Source: Thiomonas sp. FB-Cd
GTDB lineage: Bacteria > Pseudomonadota > Gammaproteobacteria > Burkholderiales > Burkholderiaceae_C
DNA: 64,000 nt
Direction: 5' to 3'
Assembly: GCF_000733775.1 (NCBI RefSeq)
Contig: NZ_JPOE01000005.1
Location: 868,001 to 932,000 of the forward strand
Below, piece after piece: positions 1-9,900 of the stretch; positions within the stretch are counted from its first letter, which is position 1, and each line of letters starts with the position of its first letter. Under the pieces are notes generated by a model. The model ran no database searches, was not told the origin of the DNA, and was given only the letters and a program-made list of their open reading frames with translations. Position numbers and translations under genes: made by a program.

Positions 1-1058
1 TGGTGCAAATCCTAGGTCCCGATGCGCTGACCGACGCGGAGATCGTAGCAAGCGACGCCGCTGATCTCGGCCTTCCGGACACCGGATTTATTCTCGACCT
101 CCAAGCATCCAGCCAGGCTGGGCGCTTGGCTGAGGTCATGGCCACCTTCGCCGGCCTGCTGAACGCGCATGCCCCGAGCGCTGTGGTGATCTGCGACGAA
201 GCTGGCGTGAGTGTCGTCTGCGCCTTGACCGCAAGCCAATGCCGCGTCCCAGTGGTGCGCATCGACGCCGGCTTCCGTCATGGCGAACGCAGCGATCTCC
301 GCGAAACGAACCGGGTTTTGCTGGACAACATCGCGAGCCTGTTATGTGTCAGCGAGCATCCGGCGCTGACCCACCTTCAATCCGAGGGGATTCCAGACAG
401 CCGTATGCACCTGACCGGAAATCCCTCCATCGACGCGCTGCTCCAATGTCTCCCACGTAGCGTCGATCCGGCCCGAACCCTGAGAAAATTCGGTGCCTCG
501 CCAGACGTTTTGGCGCAGCCAAAAGGCTACGCCCTAGTCTGGATTGAACAGGCGGCGCAGGAGCAGGATGACCCCACACTGGCTGAGCGCAACTCTGCCC
601 TGCATCGCCTCAGCAGCACTATCACCCTCGTCTGGCCCATGCGCCATATGCTAGGAGCCACGCTGCCACGACATCGCTCCCGCGGGGAGCCCGCCATGGT
701 GGTTTTGCCCGAACTTAGCTATCTGGAACTTCTCGGCCTGCTACGGGAGGCCGTCTGCGTGCTGACCGACAGCGGTTGGATGCAGGATCACGCTACGGCG
801 ATTGGCGTTCCCTGTCTCACTCTGGCCCATGGCACGGAGCGACAGGCATCCGTACAAGATGGCACCAATGTGCTCGTGGGCTCGAGCCTGCGCCACATGT
901 TCCAAGAAATTTCCGAAATTCTCGACAGCGGTGGAAAGCGCGCGCACCTCCCCGAGACGTGGGACGGACACGCGGCGGAACGGATCGCCTGGCACCTTTC
1001 CAACTGGCTATTTGCACAACGTGACGGCGCGTTCCGGGCCTATCTTGAACATGCCTAG
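1..1058 (+). CDS. WecB-like UDP-GlcNAc 2-epimerase homologue (5' end cut by window)
   Basis: The protein has the fold signature of UDP-N-acetylglucosamine 2-epimerases, which interconvert UDP-GlcNAc and UDP-ManNAc for surface polysaccharides. The visible reading frame is open from the first bases, and about 45 residues of the usual N-terminal Rossmann strand (with the GTRPE motif) are missing, so the gene probably begins before the window. Family landmarks are an IDAGFRHGER segment followed by ETNR, and a late TERQASVQDGTN segment that corresponds to the TERPE...GTN motif. Several catalytic positions differ: the VEAG glutamate is an aspartate, the HRRE block is not recognisable, and SDSGG-QEE reads TDSGWMQDHA. 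It may be a diverged or non-catalytic paralogue. It precedes the chain-length determinant by 114 bp, so a role in EPS sugar supply is inferred. Confidence 0.7.
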   Translation, partial: VQILGPDALTDAEIVASDAADLGLPDTGFILDLQASSQAGRLAEVMATFAGLLNAHAPSAVVICDEAGVSVVCALTASQCRVPVVRIDAGFRHGERSDLRETNRVLLDNIASLLCVSEHPALTHLQSEGIPDSRMHLTGNPSIDALLQCLPRSVDPARTLRKFGASPDVLAQPKGYALVWIEQAAQEQDDPTLAERNSALHRLSSTITLVWPMRHMLGATLPRHRSRGEPAMVVLPELSYLELLGLLREAVCVLTDSGWMQDHATAIGVPCLTLAHGTERQASVQDGTNVLVGSSLRHMFQEISEILDSGGKRAHLPETWDGHAAERIAWHLSNWLFAQRDGAFRAYLEHA

Positions 1059-1172
1059 ACCGCCTGCGATTCCCCAAAAAAAGATCTTCCCCCGCATTCG
1101 CAGGTTTACCCGATTGCCTGGCTCCCGCATGATTCGTCGCTGCCTCGCACCCGCGCCGACTGAAAGCACCCT

Positions 1173-2738
1173 ATGAACGACCTGCTTCGCCCGCTGTTCA
1201 ATCTTTTTCCCGCCATGTGGGAGAAGCGCTGGTGGGGGCTTGCTGTGGCATGGGGCTTTGCGCTTCTCGGCGCGGTCGGCGTTGCAACCTACAAAGAACG
1301 CTACATGGCATCGGCCACGGTTTATGTTGACGTCCAGAGCACGCTGCGCCCCTTGCTCGAAGGCCTGACTGTCCAGCCAAACATCAGCGAACAAGTCAAC
1401 ATGCTCGCGCGCACCTTGTTGTCGCGTCCCAACATCAACACCATCATCAATGAAAACCACCTCCTCACCCCAGGAGCGGATGCGCTCAAACGCGAGCGAC
1501 TCATCCAACAACTGACCAAGGCCATCGAGCTCAAGATCAACGGACGCGATAACCTCTACTCCGTCAGTTTCACCAGCAACAACCCCAATCAAACCCTAGG
1601 CGTGGTGCGCAGCGTTCTCCGCCTGTTCGTTACCAAAGGCATCGACAGCAACCGCAAGGATTCTGACCAAGCCGTGCAGTTTATCGACAGCCAGCTTGCC
1701 ATCTACGACAGCAAGTTGCGTGATGCCGAAAACAAACTCAAACAGTTCAAGACCGCCAACCCGGGGTACTCCGGCCAAGCAACGACTGACTATTACACCA
1801 GGCAAGCGCAACTGCAAGACCAACTCACCTTGCTGCAAGGCCAACTGAGCTCAGCGGCAAGTTCGCGCGACGCCCTCCGCCGCCAGCTTGCTGACGTCAA
1901 GCCTACCCTGGCGCCACAGTTGCTGCCCGGCACCAACATCGTCGTTGGTGGCCAGACGCCCGACATCGACATGCGCATCGCCGCTCAGCGCAAGCGCCTG
2001 GACGATCTGCTACAGCGCTACACAGACGCCTACCCAGACGTGATCGCGACTCGCCAGACCCTAGCTCGTCTAGAGCGGGAAAAGCAACAGCAGGCGAAGG
2101 AAGCCCCACCGGCAGCGCCGAGCATCTCGTCGCAGTATTCTGAGGCCACCAATCCCGTTTATCAGCAGTTACGAATCAGCTTGGCGCAAGCCGATGCAAA
2201 CGTGGCGGCGCTGCAGTCGCAAATGGGGGACGTACAGGCGCGTTTGGCGCAGCTTCGCACTCAGGCCACACAGATGCCAAAGCTCGATGAGCAATACAGT
2301 CAACTCAACCGCGATTACAACGTGCTCAATGATAATTACCAGAAGCTCGTCCAGCGCCGGGAAGCCGCACTGCTGTCGCGCAACCAAGACGACAGCCGCA
2401 AGCTTGACTATTTCCGTATCGTGGACCCACCTCGACTAGCCCCCACCGCGCTATTCCCGCGACGCACCTTCCTGATCGCTCTCGTACTGTTGCTGGCCAT
2501 AGCACTTGGCATGCTCACAACCTACCTGCTTGTGCTGTTGGTGCCCACTTACCGCAATGCCAGGCAATTGCGTGAAACCACCGACCGACCCGTTCTTGGC
2601 TCGATTACCCTCGTTCCCACACGTTTGTTCCTTGCACAGGATCGGCGCAACCAGCATTTGTTCATGCTCGGCTCTGGATTGTTGGTCGTTGTGTTCGTGA
2701 GTTGGACGATTGTCAACATGCTTCACCTGATCCCTTGA
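1173..2738 (+). CDS. GNVR-type polysaccharide chain-length determinant (Wzz/GumC-like, exosortase-A EPS type)
   Basis: This 521-residue inner-membrane protein would set the chain length of exported exopolysaccharide together with the adjacent kinase. It has an N-terminal membrane segment at about residues 20-40, then a Wzz domain beginning with the YKERYMASATVYVD stretch. A long Gln/Arg/Leu-rich periplasmic coiled-coil region follows (about 160-400). A second membrane segment lies near 430-455 and a third hydrophobic stretch near 490-515. The layout matches the chain-length determinant of exosortase A (XrtA/PEP-CTERM) loci. No cytoplasmic kinase is fused to it; the kinase is the next gene, 10 bp downstream. 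The start is the ATG at 1173, preceded by a weak purine stretch (GAAAG). Confidence 0.88.
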   Translation: MNDLLRPLFNLFPAMWEKRWWGLAVAWGFALLGAVGVATYKERYMASATVYVDVQSTLRPLLEGLTVQPNISEQVNMLARTLLSRPNINTIINENHLLTPGADALKRERLIQQLTKAIELKINGRDNLYSVSFTSNNPNQTLGVVRSVLRLFVTKGIDSNRKDSDQAVQFIDSQLAIYDSKLRDAENKLKQFKTANPGYSGQATTDYYTRQAQLQDQLTLLQGQLSSAASSRDALRRQLADVKPTLAPQLLPGTNIVVGGQTPDIDMRIAAQRKRLDDLLQRYTDAYPDVIATRQTLARLEREKQQQAKEAPPAAPSISSQYSEATNPVYQQLRISLAQADANVAALQSQMGDVQARLAQLRTQATQMPKLDEQYSQLNRDYNVLNDNYQKLVQRREAALLSRNQDDSRKLDYFRIVDPPRLAPTALFPRRTFLIALVLLLAIALGMLTTYLLVLLVPTYRNARQLRETTDRPVLGSITLVPTRLFLAQDRRNQHLFMLGSGLLVVVFVSWTIVNMLHLIP

Positions 2739-2748
2739 GGAACACGCC

Positions 2749-3648
2749 GTGAGCACCATCGAACAAGCCAGCAAGCGCCTCGAACAACTCCGAAAGGCCG
2801 GGGTTGAGATGCCATGGGCGCACGACGCCGAATCGGCTGCACTCAGCCCCACTCACCCCGCGTCGTTGGCCGGGGTGCTACAGGACATCCCAACCCCCAC
2901 GGCGCCGCTGGCACCAGCCAAGCACCGCATCGAGATCGATCTGGCGGGTCTGGAGCAGGCTGGTTACCTCATTCCAGGCTCACCACGTTCGCGTTTGCAG
3001 GATGAGTTTCGTGGGGTCAAGCGCCCGCTATTGGCAAACGTTCAAGGAAGAAAAACCGCCGACCCCGTGGAGCGCGGCAACCTCATCATGATCACAAGCA
3101 GTCTGCCTGGTGAGGGCAAGACCTTTACATCGATCAACCTGGCGATGAGCATGGCCATGGAGATGAACCACAGCGTGCTGCTGGTTGATGCTGACGCCAC
3201 ACGCATGTCAGCGGCCCGCCGCCTCGGTCTGCAAGACACGCGCCGGGGCCTGATTGATCTTCTACTCGATTCCACCCTGGACCTGTCCGACGTCGAGCTT
3301 TCCACCAATGTGGACAAGCTGACGTTCCTGCCTGCAGGCACGCAAGACGACCGCGCCACCGAGATTTTCAGCAGCCAGGCCATGAGAGACTTTCTCGATC
3401 GCATGGCCGCCCACCAGCAAGATCGCATCGTCATCTTCGATGCACCGCCCCTTCTGGCCTCAGCAGAGGCGCGTGTGATAGCCCCGCAGATGGGACAGAT
3501 CGTTCTGGTCGTGCATGCGGGAAAGACTCATCAAGGGTCGGTGCAACAAGCGCTATCCATCCTTGAGGAAAGCGGCATCGTCATGACTCTCCTCAATCAG
3601 TCCCGCACACCCTCAGCATCTTCGCCCTATGGGTATTACGCATACTGA
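2749..3648 (+). CDS. Tyrosine autokinase (BY-kinase) of exosortase-A-type EPS locus
   Basis: This is a cytoplasmic bacterial tyrosine kinase of the Wzc/CapB type, 299 residues, which phosphorylates itself and regulates polymerisation with the chain-length protein. The Walker A motif is SSLPGEGKT, followed by Walker A' LLVDADATR and the Walker B-like IVIFDAPP. The C-terminus ends in a tyrosine-rich tail (YGYYAY), the usual autophosphorylation site. The N-terminal MSTIEQASKRLEQL segment is typical of the PEP-CTERM-locus kinases. Translation starts at a GTG (2749) with GAGGAA about 7 nt upstream, and the upstream gene's stop overlaps this ribosome binding site, so the two are probably translationally linked. 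The next 315 bp separate it from the NRPS genes. Confidence 0.9.
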   Translation: MSTIEQASKRLEQLRKAGVEMPWAHDAESAALSPTHPASLAGVLQDIPTPTAPLAPAKHRIEIDLAGLEQAGYLIPGSPRSRLQDEFRGVKRPLLANVQGRKTADPVERGNLIMITSSLPGEGKTFTSINLAMSMAMEMNHSVLLVDADATRMSAARRLGLQDTRRGLIDLLLDSTLDLSDVELSTNVDKLTFLPAGTQDDRATEIFSSQAMRDFLDRMAAHQQDRIVIFDAPPLLASAEARVIAPQMGQIVLVVHAGKTHQGSVQQALSILEESGIVMTLLNQSRTPSASSPYGYYAY

Positions 3649-3963
3649 GTTCAAGGTTTGAGTACCGAACTTTGTGTCCCGCGTTCGCGCTTCTGAAGCA
3701 GCTGTCGCGGACCGGTCGTGACGTTCTTCTGGCTTGCCGCACGGTGCATGTGGCCACCAAAAATCCCTTGTCTTTACCCTATTCAAGGGGCACAAATCTG
3801 CGTCCCGAGACCCTAGACTGACGCTCATCGCCTCCGCACGCCTGTTTTTCTGCAACTGAATCCTTGCAGACTGGCTGGGTGTCGAGAGATGCGAATCGAA
3901 CGTTAGCCTGGGCATCGCATGCGATGTGAAGCGGTGATGCCAGCGCTCTGGGGGAATATGGTC
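3649..3963. other. Intergenic region before the NRPS/PKS operon
   Basis: These 315 bp lie between the kinase and the first assembly-line gene. A minus-strand frame runs across it but resembles nothing and overlaps both coding regions. A short imperfect hairpin (CCCT-attca-AGGG) lies near 3778-3790. A promoter for the NRPS/PKS genes is expected here, but I see no convincing -35/-10 pair. Confidence 0.4.
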
Positions 3964-6900
3964 ATGACCGCGCAGCAAAATACGATTGCAGAATCTACGC
4001 GAACCGTGCATGACGCATTCGCGCAGACTGCAGCGCGGCATGATGACGGGGTGGCGCTAGTGTATGGCGCGCATACGGTGCGCTATGGGCAACTTCAGGC
4101 CAATGCTGATGCGCTTGCGAACCGCCTGCGTGAATGCGGTGTCCACCCCGGCGAGGTCGTCGGCGTAGCGCTTCCGCGCTCATTCGACGCCATCAGCAGC
4201 ATGTTGGCGATCTTGCAATGTGGTTGCGCCTACCTTCCACTTGATCCGACATATCCCGCCGCGCGCACGGTTCATATGCTGCACACGGCGCAGGCGCGGC
4301 TCGTCGTCGCAACCACCGTACACGCCCAGACCTTTGGCGCACATGCTGCCGTGCTTCAGCTCGACACCTCTGCACAGGCGGACCCGCGCCTGTCGGCACC
4401 CGCTGGCGTGGGCAGCATGCCTCTTGCCTACGTCATGTTCACCTCGGGTTCCACCGGCGTGCCCAAGGGAATCGGCATTCCGCACGCGGCAATCCTGCGC
4501 CTGGTACTTGAGCCCAACTTCATGCATCTTGGGCCTCGCACGCGCATGCTGCATGCCGCGCCACTCGGGTTCGACGCTTCGACGCTGGAAATCTGGGGCC
4601 CTCTTCTCAATGGTGGCTGCTGCGTTCTGCATGATGAAACTCTGCCCACACCCGCCGGGTTGGCGCGCACCATCCGCACCCACGCCGTCGATTCGGCTTG
4701 GCTGACAGCCGCCCTCTTCAACGCCGTTGTTGACGACAGTCCAGCGCAGCTGCGCGGCCTGCGCCAACTACTCACCGGCGGTGAGGCCCTGTCCGTACCC
4801 CATGTTCGCAAAGCCCTCGCTGCGCTGCCTGACACCCAAATCATCAACGGGTACGGCCCGACGGAATGCACAACGTTTGCCACCACGTACGCTATCCCGC
4901 GCGAGCTACCGGCCGATGCCCGCAGCGTCCCGATCGGCAAGCCGGTCAATGCCACCACCGTGCACGTGCTGGATGCGCAATTGCAACCACTGCCAACCGG
5001 CGACGTTGGCGAGCTCTACGTCGGCGGGGTTGGTCTTGGCGTGGGCTATCTCGGCCGCCCCGACCTCACTGCCGAGCGCTTCGTGCAAGCCCCTCCTTCC
5101 ACCGAGCCGGGCGCGCGCCTTTATCGCACCGGGGACCTTGCGCGCGTCCTTCCGGACGGCAACCTTGATTACATCGGCCGCGCCGATTCGCAAATCAAGA
5201 TTCGCGGATTTCGCGTCGAGCCGGGCGAAATCGAGATACGAATGCTGGAACACCCAGAGATCAGATCTTGCGCAGTTATCGCGCGCAAGGATCCGTCGGG
5301 CCGCGCGCGGCTTCTGGCGTACCTCGTGGCCAAAACCGACGCCGTGCCCGCAGCCTCGCTGCGCGCGCATCTGGCGGCGCGCCTGCCCGACTACATGGTC
5401 CCCGCGGCGTTCACCTGGTTGGATGCCCTGCCAATCACGCCCAACGGCAAGCTCGATACACGCGCGCTAGCCGATCCACCGGGCACGCGCCCTGAACTGG
5501 CGCAACCCTACCAAGCCCCGCGCGATCAAACGGAAGCGCGCATATGCGAGGCCTTTGCGCAGGCACTGGGCGTCGAACCTGTGGGGCGTTTGGACAATTT
5601 TTTCGACCTTGGCGGTGACTCGCTGCGTGTGCTCAAAGTTCTGGCCTTGCTCGCGCAGCAGGGCGTTACGCTCGAGACCAACGCCTTTTTCAGCCAGCCC
5701 ACACCCCAAGGGCTGGCACGCGTAGTCTCTGGGGCGGGTGACACTGCGACAATCGACATGCGCCGCCTGGCGCGCACCCGCCCGCTTGGTCATGGCGCTG
5801 CTCAGACCGGCACCGATCCCATCGCCATCATCGCGTCCGCCGGCCGATTTCCAGGCGCCGCCAATGTCGAGGCCCTATGGACGATGCTGTGTGAAGGCCG
5901 CGACGGCATCACACATTTTGCCGATGTTGAACTTGACCCGGCGATCCCCTCCGCTTTGAAACTCGACCCCGACTACATCAAAGCCCGGGGTGTGATCGAG
6001 GGCATCGAGCAGTTCGATGCCGCATTCTTCGGCATCTCCCCGCGCGAGGCTGCATTGATGGACCCGCAGCAGCGGGTTTTCCTCGAACTGTGTTGGGAAT
6101 GTTTGGAGCGCGCTGGGCATGCGCCCGATGCCACACATGGCCCCGTGGGTGTGTTCGCTGGCATGCACAACGCCACTTATTTCCAGAACCACCTGCAGTA
6201 CCGGCGAGATCTCATCGAGGGTCTGGGCGCCTTCCAAGTCATGCTCGGCAACGAAAAGGACTACGTCGCCAACCGCGTGGCTAATCGGCTCAACCTGACT
6301 GGGCCGGCTGTGGCTGTCAACACCGCGTGCTCCACATCGCTGGTGGCCATCGCGCAAGCAGTGCTTGCGTTGCGCGCCAGACAGTGCGATATGGCGCTGG
6401 CTGGCGGCAGTTCAATCGCGTGCCCGCCACGCAGCGGTTATCTCTACCAGGAGGGCGCGATGCTGTCGCCCGACGGCCGGACTCGAAGCTTCGACGCCGA
6501 GGCGCAAGGCACGGTATTTTCTGACGGCGCCGCCGTTGTTCTGCTCAAGCGCCTGGCCGACGCACAGGCTGACGGCGATACGCTGCTGGCCGTGATCCGC
6601 GGCGTTGCCGTGAACAACGATGGACGCGACAAGGCCAGCTTCACCGCACCCAGCATCGATGGCCAAGCCGCGGTGATCGAGGCTGCGCTGCGCGACGCGC
6701 AGGTGGAGGCCCGCAGCATCAGCTATGTGGAGACACACGGCACCGCTACACCGATGGGCGACCCCGTGGAAGTGGCAGCACTCACCCGCGCCTTCCGCGA
6801 GCATACCGAAGACACGGGATTTTGCCGCATCGGGTCTCTCAAGAGCAACGTGGGCCACATGGTCATCGCTGCAGGCGCAGGAAGCGTCATCAAGACAGCA

Positions 6901-9900
6901 TTGGCGCTGGCCAACGGACAACTGCCGCCCAGCATCCATTACGCCACGCCCAACCCGCGCATCGACTTTGCCCATAGCCCGTTTAGCGTCTGCAGCGGGC
7001 TAATGCCTTGGCCTCGCGGCGAGCACCCGCGCCGCGCGGGCGTCAGCGGTTTTGGCGTCGGCGGCACCAATGCCCATGTGGTGATGGAAGAGGCACCCCT
7101 GCGTGCGGCGTCATCCGCTGCGGTCGGTCCGCAACTGCTGATGCTCTCTGCCAAGACATCCACCGCGCTCGACGCCATGGCCGCACAACTCGCCGCGCAT
7201 TTCCAGGGCCATCCCGATGTCAACCTAGCCGACGCCGCCCACACCTTGCAAGTCGGACGCAGCGTCTTCGCGCACCGCCTGTGCGTCGTGGCGTCGAGCG
7301 TGAGCGAAGCTGTAACCGCCTTGCAAATCCCGAGTCATGCGATGCGGGTGAAGAGGCAGGTCGCCAGCAGCGCACCGCCACAGATTTGGATGTTCTCCGG
7401 CCAAGGTGCGCAATACCCCGGCATGGGCAGCGGCCTATATGTGAGCGATACCGCCTTTCGCGTTGCGTTCGATGCGGCACTGCAGGCTCTTGCACTGCAT
7501 CTCCCCTTCGATCTACGGGCACAAATGCTGAATGGCGCGTCACTCGCGCAAACCGCCACCACGCAGCCTGCACTGTTCGCCCTTGAATATGCATTGGCAC
7601 AAAGCTGGCTAGCACGGGGCGCCAAACCGGCGGCGCTCATCGGCCACAGCGTAGGCGAATTCGTCTGCGCCGTACTCGCCGGAGTGATGACCCTTGGCGA
7701 CGCCGCGCGGTTGGTAGCCAGGCGCGGCGCCGTAATGCAGGCCCAACCGCCTGGCAGCATGCTGTCGGTACGCCTACCCCTGGCGGAGATGCTCGCACGT
7801 CTTCCCAAAACGCTCGCCATTGCTGCGGAAAACGCGCCAGCCGCCTGCGTTGCTGCCGGCCCCACGCCCGACGTGCAGGCATGGCAGGCCGAACTGGTGG
7901 CTTCTGGGGTGCAGTGTCGTCTGCTGGAGACCTCTCACGCCTTCCATTCACAGATGATGGATGGCGCGCTCGATGACTTCGCCGTCGCGGCAGGAACAGC
8001 CACTCTTCTGCCCCCCACCACGCCCATCGCATCGACTCGCACGGGAGCCTGGATGCGCGAGGAGGACGCCACGAGCGCCGACTACTGGGTCCGCCACCTG
8101 CGTGAACCGGTGCGCTTCTCGCCGGCCGTGCGCGCAGCGCTGGCCCGCCACCCGGGGGCACTGTTTCTGGAAATTGGCCCGCGCACCACCCTCACCGGCT
8201 TGGTGCGTCAACATGGTCCTGCCGGCACTGTTTTTGCGCTCCCGAGCCTTGGCGACGCACCGGACCGCGAATCCGCGCAGATGCTCCTGGCGCAAGGTGC
8301 GCTATGGACAGCGGGCATCGACCTGCCGACCCCCGCAGCCAACCCGTCCACTGGTCGTCATCGCATCCAGCTGCCAACCTACGCCTTCGAGCGCAAGCGC
8401 TTCTGGGTTGATGCGCCGATCGCAGGCTCCGATGCGGGACCTGAAGCCCTACGGGCCACGCCTGTGACTCCAGCTGCCATGGCGGAAGACGCCTCGACCA
8501 GCAAGGATGCCGCTCAACCATCCGCCCCCGGCGCCGCCGTGCTGGCCTTCATTCCTCACGCCCATCCAACCGTCATGTCCACGACCCAGCCCGATACCGC
8601 CGCCGGTCCTACATCCGCTCATCGCACAGGCCAGATCATCTCCCGCCTGCGAAATGTGTTTGAGGATGTCTCGGGTGCCGACTTGAGCCAAGCCGACGCC
8701 TCGGCAGCGTTCGTCGAACTTGGCATCGACTCCCTCACGCTGACGCAAGTCACCCTCCAGGTGAAGAGAGAATTTGGCGTCCCCGTGACCTTCCGCCAGC
8801 TGATGGAATCCTTGAGCAGCATGGACCAGCTCGCCGTGTACATTGATGCGCAGCTGCCGCCAGAGCCCGCCGTGCCAGCTCCAGGACTGGAGGCCGCAGT
8901 TGTGCAGAATATCGCCGCTTCGCCCCAGCCTGCGGGGTTCGCAGCCATGCAACCCGCCATGGCAATATCACCGGTCCACACGGGCGTGCAAACCACTGCT
9001 GTGCAGCAACTCATCCAGCAGCAGATGCAACTCATGGCACAGCAGTTGGCGCTTCTTGGCGGCATGCCAACCCTCATCACGCAAGGGCCTGCCGGCGCGC
9101 CCGCAGCTAAGGAAACCGTGGCGCCGCAAGCCGCTCTTACGGCAGTACCGGCATCGCGCCCTGGCGTACCTGTAGCTACCGACACCGCTGCCGCGCCCGA
9201 CGATGTCGACACCCAGCGCTACGACGTCAAGAAAGCATTCGGCGCGATTGCCCGCATCCACACCCAGACAAATCCCCTGACCGAACGACAGCGCGCTCGC
9301 TTGGCCGCCTTCATGCGCCGCTATGTGGAGCGCACAGGCAAGAGCCGCGCATACACGACGCAGCACCGCGATCATTTGGCCGATCCGCGCGTGGTCAACG
9401 GCTTTCGGCCAATGATCAAGGACATCGTCTATCAAATCGTCATCGAGCGCAGCAAGGGCTCGCATCTGTGGGATCTGGACGGCAACCAGTACGTCGATGT
9501 GCTCAATGGATTTGGCATGAGCCTGTTCGGCTGGCAGCCCGACTTCGTGGTCGACGCCGTGCGCAAACAACTCGACGCCGGTTACGACATCGGCCCACAG
9601 CACCCGCTGTCGGGCCCAGTGGCGGATCTGATGTGCGAACTCACGGGATTTGACCGGGCCGGCCTTTGCAACACGGGTTCCGAGGCTGTGATGGCTGCCG
9701 TGCGAATCGCCCGTACGGTCACCGGCCGCAGCACCGTGGTGCTGTTCACCGGTTCCTACCACGGCACCTTCGATGAGGTGGTGGTACGCGCGGGACGAAA
9801 CGCCAAGGGCATCCCCGGTGCGCCCGGCATCATGCGCGGCATGTTCGGCGACGTGCGCGTGCTTGACTATGGCACTCCCGAGTCGCTTGCGTTCATCCGA

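Noticed and set aside
3613..4041. Minus-strand frame across the gap upstream of the NRPS/PKS gene
   Set aside because: It overlaps both flanking coding ends, starts without a ribosome binding site and has no similarity that I can see.
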